NCBI GenBank assembly: GCA_938017505.1
Contig: CALIKV010000003.1
Span: forward strand, 1 to 40,199
From: an uncultured Sulfolobales archaeon
GTDB taxonomy: Archaea; Thermoproteota; Thermoprotei_A; Sulfolobales; NBVN01
DNA length: 40,199 nt
Reading direction: 5' to 3'
The notes beneath the pieces were generated by a model. That model was not told the DNA's origin, did not search any database, and was given only the letters and a program-made list of their open reading frames with translations. Each line of letters begins with the position of its first letter. The first letter of the stretch is position 1. Positions 18,401-24,996 of this stretch are shown here, one piece after another. Both the position numbers and the translations under genes were made by a program.

Positions 18401-18961
18401 AAGCCGGCTAAGATCCTGTACGCTAGGATCAGAGTATCCATCGGCAGGCACTCTATCGAGTCTGAGGTGCCGCTCAGGATCCTCTTCGAGGGCTTCACAA
18501 GGGCCACACCCATTAAGACCTACGGCGAGTTCCTCACTGCAGTGAGGCAAGTCATCAAGCCTACTAAGGTCGACCTAATCAGGGCCTCTAGGTCCCCCTT
18601 ACTCACCTCGGCCGACGTAATAAGGATGATGAAGGAGCACAGGATAGGGAGGCCAAGCACGTACGCTAAGGCAGTGGAGAATAACGTCAGACACGGTTAC
18701 GTGATCCTCTCTAGGAAGAGGCAGTTCCTAATACCTACTAAAACAGGGCTTGAGGTTCTGAGGTTCATCGAAGATAGGTACAGGGTTTTAGTGACTGACG
18801 AGTTCACGAGGGATTTGGAGTCCTTAGTGAGTAGTGTTAAGCTAGGGAGGGTGTCGCTTGACACTGCGCTGATCTACCTGCTGAGCGAGCTAATAGCTCT
18901 GAAGGCGATAAACGAGGTGGTGGGAGGCGGTATTAAAGAGCAAGCGGAGCATATGGGTTGA
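15449..18961 (+). CDS. rgy: Reverse gyrase
   Basis: A 1170-residue fusion of a helicase-like module and topoisomerase IA that introduces positive supercoils; it is the hallmark of hyperthermophiles. The helicase half (1 to about 570) has Walker A PTGVGKST (Lys79) and the reverse-gyrase style Walker B IDDFDALLKSS (Asp167-Asp170). The topoisomerase half starts with the TOPRIM motif VVESPTKAKTIAKMFG (Glu583), a Cys4 zinc ribbon (660, 663, 674, 677), the acidic triad ATDPDDEGE (707-711) and the catalytic tyrosine in GYITYHRTDSTHVS (Tyr901). The N-terminal zinc finger of many homologues is absent, and a TGA just upstream of ATG 15449 in the same frame shows it has not been missed through a late start. 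There is no intein. It is divergent from nnr. Confidence 0.97.
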   Translation: MVTVNDSDRSFLDPIILTKLEGENDSIHTELLKEELHRFSEFFAAVTGGKMLWSVQRAWVKRILSGESFALIAPTGVGKSTLLQIYSLFTASRGKPTLYVVPTKYLAEQTLHVFKSFKTNGVQVNSSEAIKSGGRLLESRVDVLTHAFLHRNRKLFEGSRYPLIVIDDFDALLKSSSLMNVILSLIGVSEESISLAQKLIQAKSEALYYRYAGNAEKVNELLNTVNELELSLSKQLDYVNMGQVLIASATGRGRGERVKILRELLGFEVGSITDYLRNIVEVVEPVESVRLEDLITRLHRGTLIYVSKDLGVVKAKELTSELTKTGVRAAVAGSRRALDRLRSGVVDVLIGVSTYYGVLTRGLDEPLHVYNTVFYGIPKFEMDLDSSLLNPLTLMRVITELSTQGYAISDDERLLLNRINSLKPGALKALSHGLRGFLELEGFLKDLGLEVLKAMDRVKTHINERLDLNDGKLVLGFCVIKRENDGKLVVSMPDVMTYLQASGRSSRLYSGHMTLGLSIVLYDDEDLLRIFQRKLRYLLPSYSPVRLNEVDLSSVARDQEMSRLCSAGDSVLDRIKSVLIVVESPTKAKTIAKMFGSPGKRFTGNYVVYETVIAHDGEVLLTTVAPTMGHVLDLVTNEGLYGVAVRESTVNPIYATIKKCANCGYQFTEDRQTCPRCGSVRVRDSRKVVEALKKIAREVDEVYIATDPDDEGEKIAYDLYLVLKPVNNRISRIEFHEVTRQALIRALSSPRDVDLLRVSAQVVRRVDDRLIGFELSRILQEGLTKHWLGGGRVQTPVLKWVVERYLEYEGSKGYVVKAQLPNGFKFNYFLTDRDEAVMVLKDIEDSGVIIEVLSVYERDVNPPPPYTTDTLLSDAVRELRIAPTVAMRVAQDLFESGYITYHRTDSTHVSGVGLGIAKEYVGKAGIDELFLPRTWGGEGTHECIRPTKPVENLDETEHFFANNLTYLHRRAYQLVFKRFIASQLKPAKILYARIRVSIGRHSIESEVPLRILFEGFTRATPIKTYGEFLTAVRQVIKPTKVDLIRASRSPLLTSADVIRMMKEHRIGRPSTYAKAVENNVRHGYVILSRKRQFLIPTKTGLEVLRFIEDRYRVLVTDEFTRDLESLVSSVKLGRVSLDTALIYLLSELIALKAINEVVGGGIKEQAEHMG

Positions 18962-19052
18962 GACACGTACGTGTTACGGCAGGCTTCCTAGTTAATGCTC
19001 CTGCAACGCGAGCTTAAAAGCTTCTAAGTCCTTTATTCTTGAGGTAATTGAC

Positions 19053-20219
19053 ATGTCTCAGGAGAGAACAACCGTCTCAGTTATTAAGGCAGATATAGGC
19101 TCGCTAGCAGGGCACCACATAGTCCACCCAGACACCATAGCGGTGGCTACTAAGGCTCTCGCAGAGGCTAAGTCGAGGGGGTTAATAGTTGATTTCTACG
19201 TTACGAACGTGGGTGACGACCTCCAACTAATAATGACTCACAGGAAGGGCGTTGATTCGCCTGAAATCCATGAGCTCGCCTGGAACGCGTTTAAGGAGGC
19301 CGCTGGCGTTGCTAAGGAGCTCGGCCTCTACGCCGCTGGTCAGGACTTATTGAGTGAGGCCTTCTCAGGGAATGTGAGGGGTCTCGGCCCCGGGGTTGCT
19401 GAAATGGAGTTCGTCGAGAGACCTTCCGAGCCCGTAGTGGTGTTCATGGCTGACAAGACAGAGCCGGGGGCCTTCAACCTACCGATTTACAAGGTCTTCG
19501 CAGACCCCTTCAACACTGCGGGTCTCGTTATAGACCCTAAGATCCACGAGGGCTTCAGATTCGAGGTGTTTGACGTGTTCGAGAGTAAGGCGGTGATGCT
19601 CTCAGCCCCTGAGGAGTCATACGACATACTGGCTCTTATAGGGACTCCAGGGAGGTTCATCGTGAGGAGGGTCTACAGGAAGCCCGACAATGAGATAGCC
19701 GCTGTAGTGAGTGTTGAGAGACTGAGTCTCATGGCTGGTAGGTACGTTGGTAAGGACGATCCAGTGGCTATAGTTAGAGCTCAGTCAGGGTTCCCAGCGG
19801 TCGGCGAGGTACTTGAGCCCTTCACGTTCCCGCATTTAGTTGCTGGGTGGATGAGAGGATCCCACCACGGACCCTTAATGCCGGTCCCTCAGAGGTACGC
19901 TAAATGCACGAGGTTCGACGGTCCTCCGCGTATCCTTGCTCTAGGGTTCCAAATCAAGAATGCTAGGTTGGTAGGACCTGCAGATATGTTCGATGACGTG
20001 GCGTTCGACGAGTCACGTAGGATCGCTCAACAGATAGCCGACTACATGAGGAGGCACGGGCCCTTCATGCCTCACAGGCTGGGTCCTGAGGAAATGGAGT
20101 ACACTACACTGCCTTCAGTCCTGGAGAGGCTTAAGGAGAGATTCTTCGTTGAGAAGGGGTATGAAGTCAAGAAACCCAAGATCACTACCTCCCTGCTCAC
20201 TGGTAAGGAGGGTGGCTGA
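19053..20219 (+). CDS. fbp: Fructose-1,6-bisphosphate aldolase/phosphatase
   Basis: A 388-residue member of the archaeal bifunctional FBP aldolase/phosphatase family. It condenses DHAP and glyceraldehyde-3-phosphate and then dephosphorylates the product, making gluconeogenesis one-way. The N-terminus VSVIKADIGSLAGHHIVHP, the metal-binding NVGDDLQLIMTHRKG, PFNTAGLVIDPKIHEGF, MRGSHHGPLMPVP and RFDGPPRILALGFQ are family signatures. The Schiff-base lysine and its partner tyrosine lie in GRYVGKDDP (Tyr231, Lys234), matching the Tyr/Lys pair known in this family. The ATG 19053 has GAGGT upstream and a TATA-like CTTAAAAGC near 19014. tpiA follows 62 nt later, so the two triose-phosphate enzymes are probably expressed together. 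Confidence 0.97.
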   Translation: MSQERTTVSVIKADIGSLAGHHIVHPDTIAVATKALAEAKSRGLIVDFYVTNVGDDLQLIMTHRKGVDSPEIHELAWNAFKEAAGVAKELGLYAAGQDLLSEAFSGNVRGLGPGVAEMEFVERPSEPVVVFMADKTEPGAFNLPIYKVFADPFNTAGLVIDPKIHEGFRFEVFDVFESKAVMLSAPEESYDILALIGTPGRFIVRRVYRKPDNEIAAVVSVERLSLMAGRYVGKDDPVAIVRAQSGFPAVGEVLEPFTFPHLVAGWMRGSHHGPLMPVPQRYAKCTRFDGPPRILALGFQIKNARLVGPADMFDDVAFDESRRIAQQIADYMRRHGPFMPHRLGPEEMEYTTLPSVLERLKERFFVEKGYEVKKPKITTSLLTGKEGG

Positions 20220-20239
20220 GGCATTAAAGCGTAGACGCG

Positions 20240-20268
20240 TGAGTCCTGGGCAATGACTCAGGAGAGTC
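20240..20268 (+). other. Two mutually exclusive short hairpins ahead of tpiA
   Basis: TGAGTC at 20240-20245 can pair with GACTCA at 20255-20260. The same GACTC can instead pair with GAGTC at 20264-20268 with a 4-nt loop. Both stems are short (5-6 bp). They sit in the 62-nt fbp-tpiA gap, 14 nt before the tpiA GTG, where they could influence translation; that is inference. Confidence 0.35.
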
Positions 20269-20281
20269 AGCAAACTCTTCG

Positions 20282-20980
20282 GTGGTGTTCGTGAAGTACG
20301 TGCTAGCCATAAACTTTAAGACGTATAAGACATCCTACGGCTCAAGCGCTCTCAAGATCGCTAGAGACGCTGATGAGGTGGCTAAGGAATACGGGGACTT
20401 AATTGAAGTGATATTGTTACCTCCTGTGACCGAGATCTTGAGGATAGCTGGTTCAGTCACACACAGCAACGTGTTCGCACAACACGTGGACCCTGTCGAT
20501 GAAGGTCCCTATACGGGACACGTAACCGTCGAGATGGTTAAGGAGGCCGGCGCGTCCGGGGTCATGATTAATCATAGTGAGAGAAGGATCAGACTTGACG
20601 AGATAAGTGTCATTCTAGGTAGGACCCGTAAACTAGGTCTGAGGACTCTCGTATGCGCTGATACGCCGGAGGTGGCGGCCGCTGTATCTACTCTGACCCC
20701 TGACATGCTGGCTATAGAACCTCCTGAACTCATAGGAACCGGCATACCTGTTTCCAAAGCTAGACCGGAGGTCGTGACGGGGACCGTCAGCAGGGTAAGG
20801 AACCTAAACAGGGAGGTACTCATACTCACGGGAGCGGGCATAACTACGGGGGATGACGTGGCTGCAGCCATCAAGTTAGGAACTCAGGGGGTTTTAGTGG
20901 CCTCTGCAGTGATGAAGGCCGAGGACCCTGGGGGGGTGGTCAGGGAGATGGCTGAGTCGATCACGAGAACACTAGTCTAA
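20282..20980 (+). CDS. tpiA: Triosephosphate isomerase
   Basis: A 232-residue archaeal-type TIM, shorter than the bacterial enzyme (about 250), as expected. It interconverts DHAP and glyceraldehyde-3-phosphate. The substrate-binding lysine is in AINFKTYKTS, the electrophilic His in VMINHSERR, the catalytic Glu in LAIEPPELIGTG, whose tail is the mobile phosphate loop, and the C-terminal phosphate-binding loops are ILTGAGITTGDD and GVLVASAVMKA. Translation starts at GTG 20282; GTG codons at 20285 and 20291 are alternatives and no strong ribosome site decides between them. It lies 62 nt downstream of fbp on the same strand and supplies both of that enzyme's substrates. Confidence 0.96.
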   Translation: MVFVKYVLAINFKTYKTSYGSSALKIARDADEVAKEYGDLIEVILLPPVTEILRIAGSVTHSNVFAQHVDPVDEGPYTGHVTVEMVKEAGASGVMINHSERRIRLDEISVILGRTRKLGLRTLVCADTPEVAAAVSTLTPDMLAIEPPELIGTGIPVSKARPEVVTGTVSRVRNLNREVLILTGAGITTGDDVAAAIKLGTQGVLVASAVMKAEDPGGVVREMAESITRTLV

Positions 20981-21006
20981 CCTGCTCACCGTAGGCAACG
21001 ATTCAT

Positions 21007-21033
21007 GTGCTGAGTAATGTGAAGACTCAGCAC
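21007..21033 (+). other. Perfect 9-bp hairpin downstream of tpiA
   Basis: GTGCTGAGT (21007-21015) pairs exactly with ACTCAGCAC (21025-21033) around a 9-nt loop, and one wobble plus one A-T pair can extend it outward. A second small hairpin, GAGCT-ACGG-AGCTC, follows at about 21041-21054. There is no T-run, so this is not a typical archaeal terminator; it may stabilise the fbp-tpiA mRNA end. Confidence 0.5.
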
Positions 21034-21103
21034 GTAACCTGAGCTACGGAGCTCTAATACACTATTTTAAAAGATGTTTGCTAGATATTCTTGGTGCAAT
21101 GTA

Positions 21104-21322
21104 ATGTCGGTGCTTAGGAGAAAGGTCACGGCCAGGAGGATGGTGGGTAGGAAAGCCGTTAAGGATAAGGTCTATCAATACGAATACTACACGTTGCCTC
21201 TGAATCTATACCTGCCTAAGAGCATGGTAAAGAAATGGGGGACTGAGTTCATGCTTGAGAGGGACGAGGAGAACGGCAGGATAGTCATAGTCTCGGCCAA
21301 GGTTATTGAGGAGACGCGATAA
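21104..21322 (+). CDS. AbrB-like small DNA-binding-type protein (tentative)
   Basis: A basic N-terminus (MSVLRRKVTARRMVGRKAV) is followed by a swapped-hairpin-like segment: YYTLPLNLYLPKSMVKKWG, then TEFMLERDEENGRIVIVSAK. The pattern of beta strand, LPKxxVKKWG, then a strand with charged residues recalls SpoVT/AbrB-type transcription regulators, but the match is by eye. The frame opens at ATG 21074, but the TATA box TATTTTAAA at 21062-21070 would start RNA near 21090, so ATG 21104 (72 residues) is preferred. It is directly followed by ogt, whose GTG comes immediately after this stop, so they form one transcript. A regulator of ogt is possible but unproven. Confidence 0.6.
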   Translation: MSVLRRKVTARRMVGRKAVKDKVYQYEYYTLPLNLYLPKSMVKKWGTEFMLERDEENGRIVIVSAKVIEETR

Positions 21323-21697
21323 GTGATCTTTTTGAAGATGTTGTGCGTTGAGGAGGAACTGAAGGCATGTTTAAAGGTCACCGTTTCTTCGGAGTGCTTT
21401 AGAGAGTCTGTTAAGATCTTACTGCAGACAATCCCTGTTGGGAATGTTGTCAGTTACTCATATCTAGCGAAGATTCTCAAGACACATCCAAGGAACATAG
21501 CTAAAGCCGTGAAGAACAACGACGAACCCATAATCACACCATGTCACAGAGTTATACGCGAGAACGGTGAGGTAGGGGGCTACACGATTAACGGTAGGCG
21601 TCTCCCTGAGTTCAAGAGGAAGCTCTTACTCCTGGAGGGGGTCGTATTCACTGGGGATAAGGTGGGCAGAGACTTCTTCACTAGATTGTTGGAGTGA
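21323..21697 (+). CDS. ogt: Methylated-DNA--protein-cysteine methyltransferase
   Basis: A 124-residue suicide repair protein that removes alkyl groups from O6-alkylguanine onto its own cysteine. The active-site motif IITPCHRVIRENGEVGGY is complete, with Cys74 counted from GTG 21323. The DNA-binding helix-turn-helix region VGNVVSYSYLAKILKTHPRNI, with its arginine-finger-type helix, lies just before it. Only the C-terminal catalytic domain and a short N-terminal part are present; the N-terminal domain of longer homologues is much reduced, which is common in archaea. The GTG abuts the stop of the upstream gene; ATG 21338 is an alternative. It is convergent with the gene ending at 21726. Confidence 0.93.
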   Translation: MIFLKMLCVEEELKACLKVTVSSECFRESVKILLQTIPVGNVVSYSYLAKILKTHPRNIAKAVKNNDEPIITPCHRVIRENGEVGGYTINGRRLPEFKRKLLLLEGVVFTGDKVGRDFFTRLLE

Positions 21698-21725
21698 CGA
21701 CCGTTAGGACGTAGTGACCGTTAAC

Positions 21726-22058
21726 TCAGAACGGGGTCTCGATACCCTTACTACTTAGAACTATTGAGATAGTCCACTTAAGGGCCTCATAGTCTTTCTT
21801 TTCATTCCCGAAGACGTGGTTCTGCCTGACTATCTCCTCTCCCTTGAAGAACAGTGAGATGACGATGTCATCATCCCCCATATCATCAACGCGCAGCACT
21901 GCAGCCGTTACTAAACCTTTAGACTTCTCCTCAATCCTCCCTAAAATCCTCTGTATAGCCTGCGTCCTCGGGAAATTAGGTCTCAGGATCGCGATAAGGA
22001 CCACTTCGTTGCCATACACTAGCTCCATCAAGCCCCTTAGATCACTTAATACCTTCAT
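21726..22058 (-). CDS. Uncharacterised protein, thioredoxin-like fold suspected
   Basis: A 110-residue soluble protein that I cannot place in a named family. The order NEVVLIAILRPNFP (strand), RTQAIQRILGRIEEK (helix), GLVTAAVLRVDDMGDDD (strand), IVISLFFKGEEIVRQNHVFG (hairpin), then a C-terminal helix resembles a thioredoxin-like fold, including the kG-like turn before the last strands, but there is no CxxC and no Cys at all. That makes redox activity unlikely. It starts at ATG 22058, overlapping the end of the zinc-ribbon gene by 17 nt, so it is the third gene of a likely operon GTPase, zinc ribbon, this protein. Its function is probably tied to those partners (inference). Confidence 0.65.
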   Translation of the reverse strand: MKVLSDLRGLMELVYGNEVVLIAILRPNFPRTQAIQRILGRIEEKSKGLVTAAVLRVDDMGDDDIVISLFFKGEEIVRQNHVFGNEKKDYEALKWTISIVLSSKGIETPF

Positions 22059-22758
22059 CTCTTGAGGACCTACATCTCTTGATATAGGTTTCTCTCATTA
22101 ACTTCTTCTCTCCGGCGGATAAATATATTTCTATGTCTACTGGGGTTCTAGCCGAGGCTGGGTGTTTAAGACCCTCACTGTTGAGCAGCAACGTGTCGTA
22201 GTTAAGCAGGTTCTTTAAGTCATCACACTGCAGTTCCTCTAGAAACCTCAGCAAGGTCTTCTCGAAATCCACAGTTTTCCTCAGCAGCGACTCACTCACC
22301 GCGGCCCCACACACTATACAGGTCAGGTCTGGCATTAGGGCGTTAAACCCACATATAGGGCATGTAAGCGGGGGTAATCTGTATTTCCTGCTGATCCACG
22401 CGTTGAACCACTTGATCCTGAGGATCTCCGTTAAGTCCCTCATACCCTCCCTAGCAAGCTGGTGGTAGATCCTCGGCGCTACGGCCAGTGATGAATCCCT
22501 AACGTTGAGGACGACGAAATCCAGTTGCTCAGGCGCTAACTCCTCGAACATAAAGACCAATCTGTTAGCTATCATTTCATTTATACTGTCTTTATGTCTG
22601 TTATACCTCTTGATAACGGTCTCGACTGACGTGCGCGTGGTTGGCGAACCGTACAGCTGAGTAAGTAGGTCGTGTAGTAGATCTAAATACTGCTCTCTAG
22701 TGAGCTTTAGGCAGGATAAACCCGTTAACTCAACGAACTCACTGATGTTCTCGGTCAC
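22042..22758 (-). CDS. Uncharacterised zinc-ribbon protein (start uncertain, frame open to 22944)
   Basis: At least 238 residues, largely helical, with a central Cys4 zinc ribbon CPICGFNALMPDLTCIVCG (about residues 133-151). I know no family for it. Around the ribbon are ISRKYRLPPLT and a Leu/Glu-rich helix, LLRFLEELQCDDLKNLL. The first usable start is GTG 22758. The same frame stays open another 62 codons up to the GTPase stop (22945-22947) and encodes a strongly charged stretch (KKKKPSKKRGKLSEDAGG, later EAAKEKKENRVGKVSRKEVD), yet holds no ATG, GTG or TTG. Either the charged part is untranslated or initiation uses a rare codon such as ATT. It is co-oriented with the GTPase upstream and overlaps the next gene by 17 nt. 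Confidence 0.7.
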   Translation of the reverse strand: MTENISEFVELTGLSCLKLTREQYLDLLHDLLTQLYGSPTTRTSVETVIKRYNRHKDSINEMIANRLVFMFEELAPEQLDFVVLNVRDSSLAVAPRIYHQLAREGMRDLTEILRIKWFNAWISRKYRLPPLTCPICGFNALMPDLTCIVCGAAVSESLLRKTVDFEKTLLRFLEELQCDDLKNLLNYDTLLLNSEGLKHPASARTPVDIEIYLSAGEKKLMRETYIKRCRSSRDEGIK

Positions 22759-22944
22759 CCAAGCCTCAACATCAACCTCCTTTCGACTGACCTTCCCAAC
22801 CCTATTCTCTTTCTTCTCTTTGGCAGCTTCCCCCGCGCTCGCTTCTACAAACCCCTCCTCCCCACCCGCCTTCCCTCCGGCGTCTTCGCTTAGCTTCCCC
22901 CTCTTCTTAGAAGGCTTTTTCTTCTTAATCGTCTTAAACCACCC

Positions 22945-24141
22945 TTAAATACCCTTAACAGTGGTTCTTATTTCGATCACGTCTTTATCCATTAGCTTGT
23001 GGGTAAGCCCTACCTTCTCCCCTGAGTACTTGGCTGAGGGACCCCAGATCCTAACGTATTTGAAGAATCTCAAGAAATCCTCTCGTATCTCCCTCACGGC
23101 GTCCTCTACGGTAGATCCTTCCCTAAGGATCAGGGGCTTCGGCGTGTGAGTGTCGGAATTCGGCTCTTTCGTGTAGACCCTTATCAAGCTGAGCATTTTG
23201 AAGACTAAGTAAGGGACTCCTTCAAACCCCCTCACCATCAATGCCGAGACAGGCACTACCTCAATGCTAGGAGCCCTTCTCTTTATAGACTCGACGAGCT
23301 CAGAGACCTGCTCTGGGTTGAGCAGATCAACCTTGTTGAGGAGGATTAACGACGGCTTATAACACACCTTCTCGAAGATCGCTCTCTCAACCTCATCCAG
23401 CGTGACTTCACCGAGGATCCTTACTTCAGAATTGTAGAGTCTATAGCCCTCGAGGAGCTTCCTGACGTCATCTGCTGTGCAACCAATCAGCCTACCGTTA
23501 ATGATCACTCTAACGCCCTGAAAACCCCTCCCTCTGAGTATCTGAACCTGACCCTTAGGCCTCATCACGTGAATGCCTACACCGCCTAATTCAGTTAGAA
23601 TGACGTCTAGTTGTCTCAGAGGCTCACTAGTCGAGTCCAGCACCAATAGTAGGCCATCAGCGTTTCTAGCGAGCCCCAATAGCTTGGTTCCCCATCGTAT
23701 ACTCCCCTTCGAGATGCCCTCGGCGAACGCCGGGGTGTCAATAAGCTGGATCTGAACGTCTTCAAAGAGCATCATCCCCGGGACCGGGAACTTCGTGGTG
23801 AACGGTACTTGGCCCACCTCAGGCCTCGCGTTAGTCAGGGCCCTGAGGATGGAACTCTTGCCTGAGGATGGAAACCCTAAAATAACTACTTGTGCGGCTC
23901 CCTCCTTCTCTATAAAGAATAGAGGACCGCTACCTCCTCCCCGCTTAACCTTCCTCTCCTCAAGTTCCCTCCTGAGCTCAGACAGCTTTCTCCTGGTCCA
24001 AGCTACTAAGTTCTCCGTCCCCTTATGTTTAGGGATGGCTGAAAGGAACTCCTCTAGAGCCTCTATCCTCTCCTCAGTAGTCCTGGCCTCCAGGTACTTA
24101 ACCCACTTAGCCTTAGCCTCTGCGGTTAGATTGGTCGGCAC
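22945..24141 (-). CDS. DRG/Obg-like GTPase with TGS domain
   Basis: A 398-residue TRAFAC GTPase. An N-terminal helical hairpin (1-70, TTEERIEALEEFLSAIPKHKG) precedes G1 ILGFPSSGKSSILRAL, the switch I Thr in VPFTTKFPVPGM, G3 as IDTPAFAEG, G4 as LLNKVDLL, G5 as VPVSALM, and a C-terminal TGS domain (about 315-398) ending KLMDKDVIEIRTTVKG. Relatives (DRG/Rbg in eukaryotes and archaea) bind translating ribosomes. G3 reads DTPA instead of the usual DxxG, so the switch II glycine is replaced. It starts at GTG 24141 behind GGAGGG. It is followed directly by the zinc-ribbon gene and a small third gene in the same orientation. Confidence 0.88.
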   Translation of the reverse strand: MPTNLTAEAKAKWVKYLEARTTEERIEALEEFLSAIPKHKGTENLVAWTRRKLSELRRELEERKVKRGGGSGPLFFIEKEGAAQVVILGFPSSGKSSILRALTNARPEVGQVPFTTKFPVPGMMLFEDVQIQLIDTPAFAEGISKGSIRWGTKLLGLARNADGLLLVLDSTSEPLRQLDVILTELGGVGIHVMRPKGQVQILRGRGFQGVRVIINGRLIGCTADDVRKLLEGYRLYNSEVRILGEVTLDEVERAIFEKVCYKPSLILLNKVDLLNPEQVSELVESIKRRAPSIEVVPVSALMVRGFEGVPYLVFKMLSLIRVYTKEPNSDTHTPKPLILREGSTVEDAVREIREDFLRFFKYVRIWGPSAKYSGEKVGLTHKLMDKDVIEIRTTVKGI

Positions 24142-24306
24142 GCTCCCTCCTAATAAATCCTAGGATTACGGCGACTTAAATCATAAACACGTTCAAAGCA
24201 GGGTTGGGAGCCGTTCTAGCGTGTGGGTGTGTTGTCTCGCTACTGCGGGAGCCCCCTCGGTAGGGCCCGATCAAAACAGGAGAGGGATCTACGTTGATAT
24301 CGCCCA

Positions 24307-24996
24307 CTACGATTTACTGGCGTTACTAGTTCTAGCCCATTTAAGAAGTCCTCGCGCCTTCCTAACCGGCCTTACCCCAACCTTAGAGAGAGTCGACCAG
24401 CTCTTACGCACTATAGGCGTCTCAAGCAGTGCGTGGTCAGCCAACCACTTCATAGTTCTTGAGTCTGATGGGTAGCCACTCCCAAAGTCGCCGTAAATTG
24501 AGTGGAGGTTTTTCACGTGAGCGTCTCTCAGGTACTTAGCAACTATAGAGGCTGCAGAAACTACAGCGTACTTACTGTCAGCTCTAGGCTCGTACACGAG
24601 CTCCAAGCTTGGCGGTATGCCCTTCATAACCGCGGCTTTGTGTTTACGTGATGAGAGCGCGTCAACGTAGACCTTGCTAACGTTAAATCCCTTGTGTAAG
24701 ATGGTCTTAACGGAGTCCAAGACCGCCTTAACGAAGAGGTCGTTTACGTTGGTGTTATCTATGTGTACTGGGCTGTATCTCCTAACATACACCACTCTAG
24801 CGACCTCTATGATTTTGGGGAACATTGTCGATCTAACGCTGGGCGTGAGGGCCTTACTATCCCTCACACCTAGGTTCCTCAGCAGTTCTTCATACCCCTC
24901 CTCAACACCGACGCAGGCAATGAACATATCACCTATGACGGGCCCTCTACCGGCCTCGTCAATCCCTAAGACGAGGGATCTAGGCGTTGTTATCAC
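24307..24996 (-). CDS. rnhB: Ribonuclease HII
   Basis: A 229-residue RNase HII that removes ribonucleotides and RNA from RNA-DNA hybrids. The catalytic DEDD set is visible: Asp and Glu in LGIDEAGRGPVIGDM, Asp in VYVDALSS and Asp in EPRADSKYAVVSAASIVAK. The GRG loop that senses the ribose 2'-OH is present. The C-terminus is short and basic. GTG 24996 directly follows the DUF354 stop (no gap), with GGAGG inside the end of that gene serving as ribosome site, so the two are translated together. Confidence 0.95.
   Translation of the reverse strand: MITTPRSLVLGIDEAGRGPVIGDMFIACVGVEEGYEELLRNLGVRDSKALTPSVRSTMFPKIIEVARVVYVRRYSPVHIDNTNVNDLFVKAVLDSVKTILHKGFNVSKVYVDALSSRKHKAAVMKGIPPSLELVYEPRADSKYAVVSAASIVAKYLRDAHVKNLHSIYGDFGSGYPSDSRTMKWLADHALLETPIVRKSWSTLSKVGVRPVRKARGLLKWARTSNASKS

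Noticed and set aside
18963-18974. A perfect 12-bp palindrome, ACACGTACGTGT, just after the reverse gyrase stop
   Set aside because: It is short, isolated and without a T-run or second copy. One such palindrome in 40 kb is not surprising enough to assign an operator.
24142-24306. A GC-rich, partly self-complementary gap between the GTPase and rnhB, considered as an H/ACA RNA
   Set aside because: I could fold only a 5-bp stem (TAGCG/CGCTA) plus scattered pairs, and no pocket or correctly placed ACA was found. The GTPase promoter explains part of the gap.
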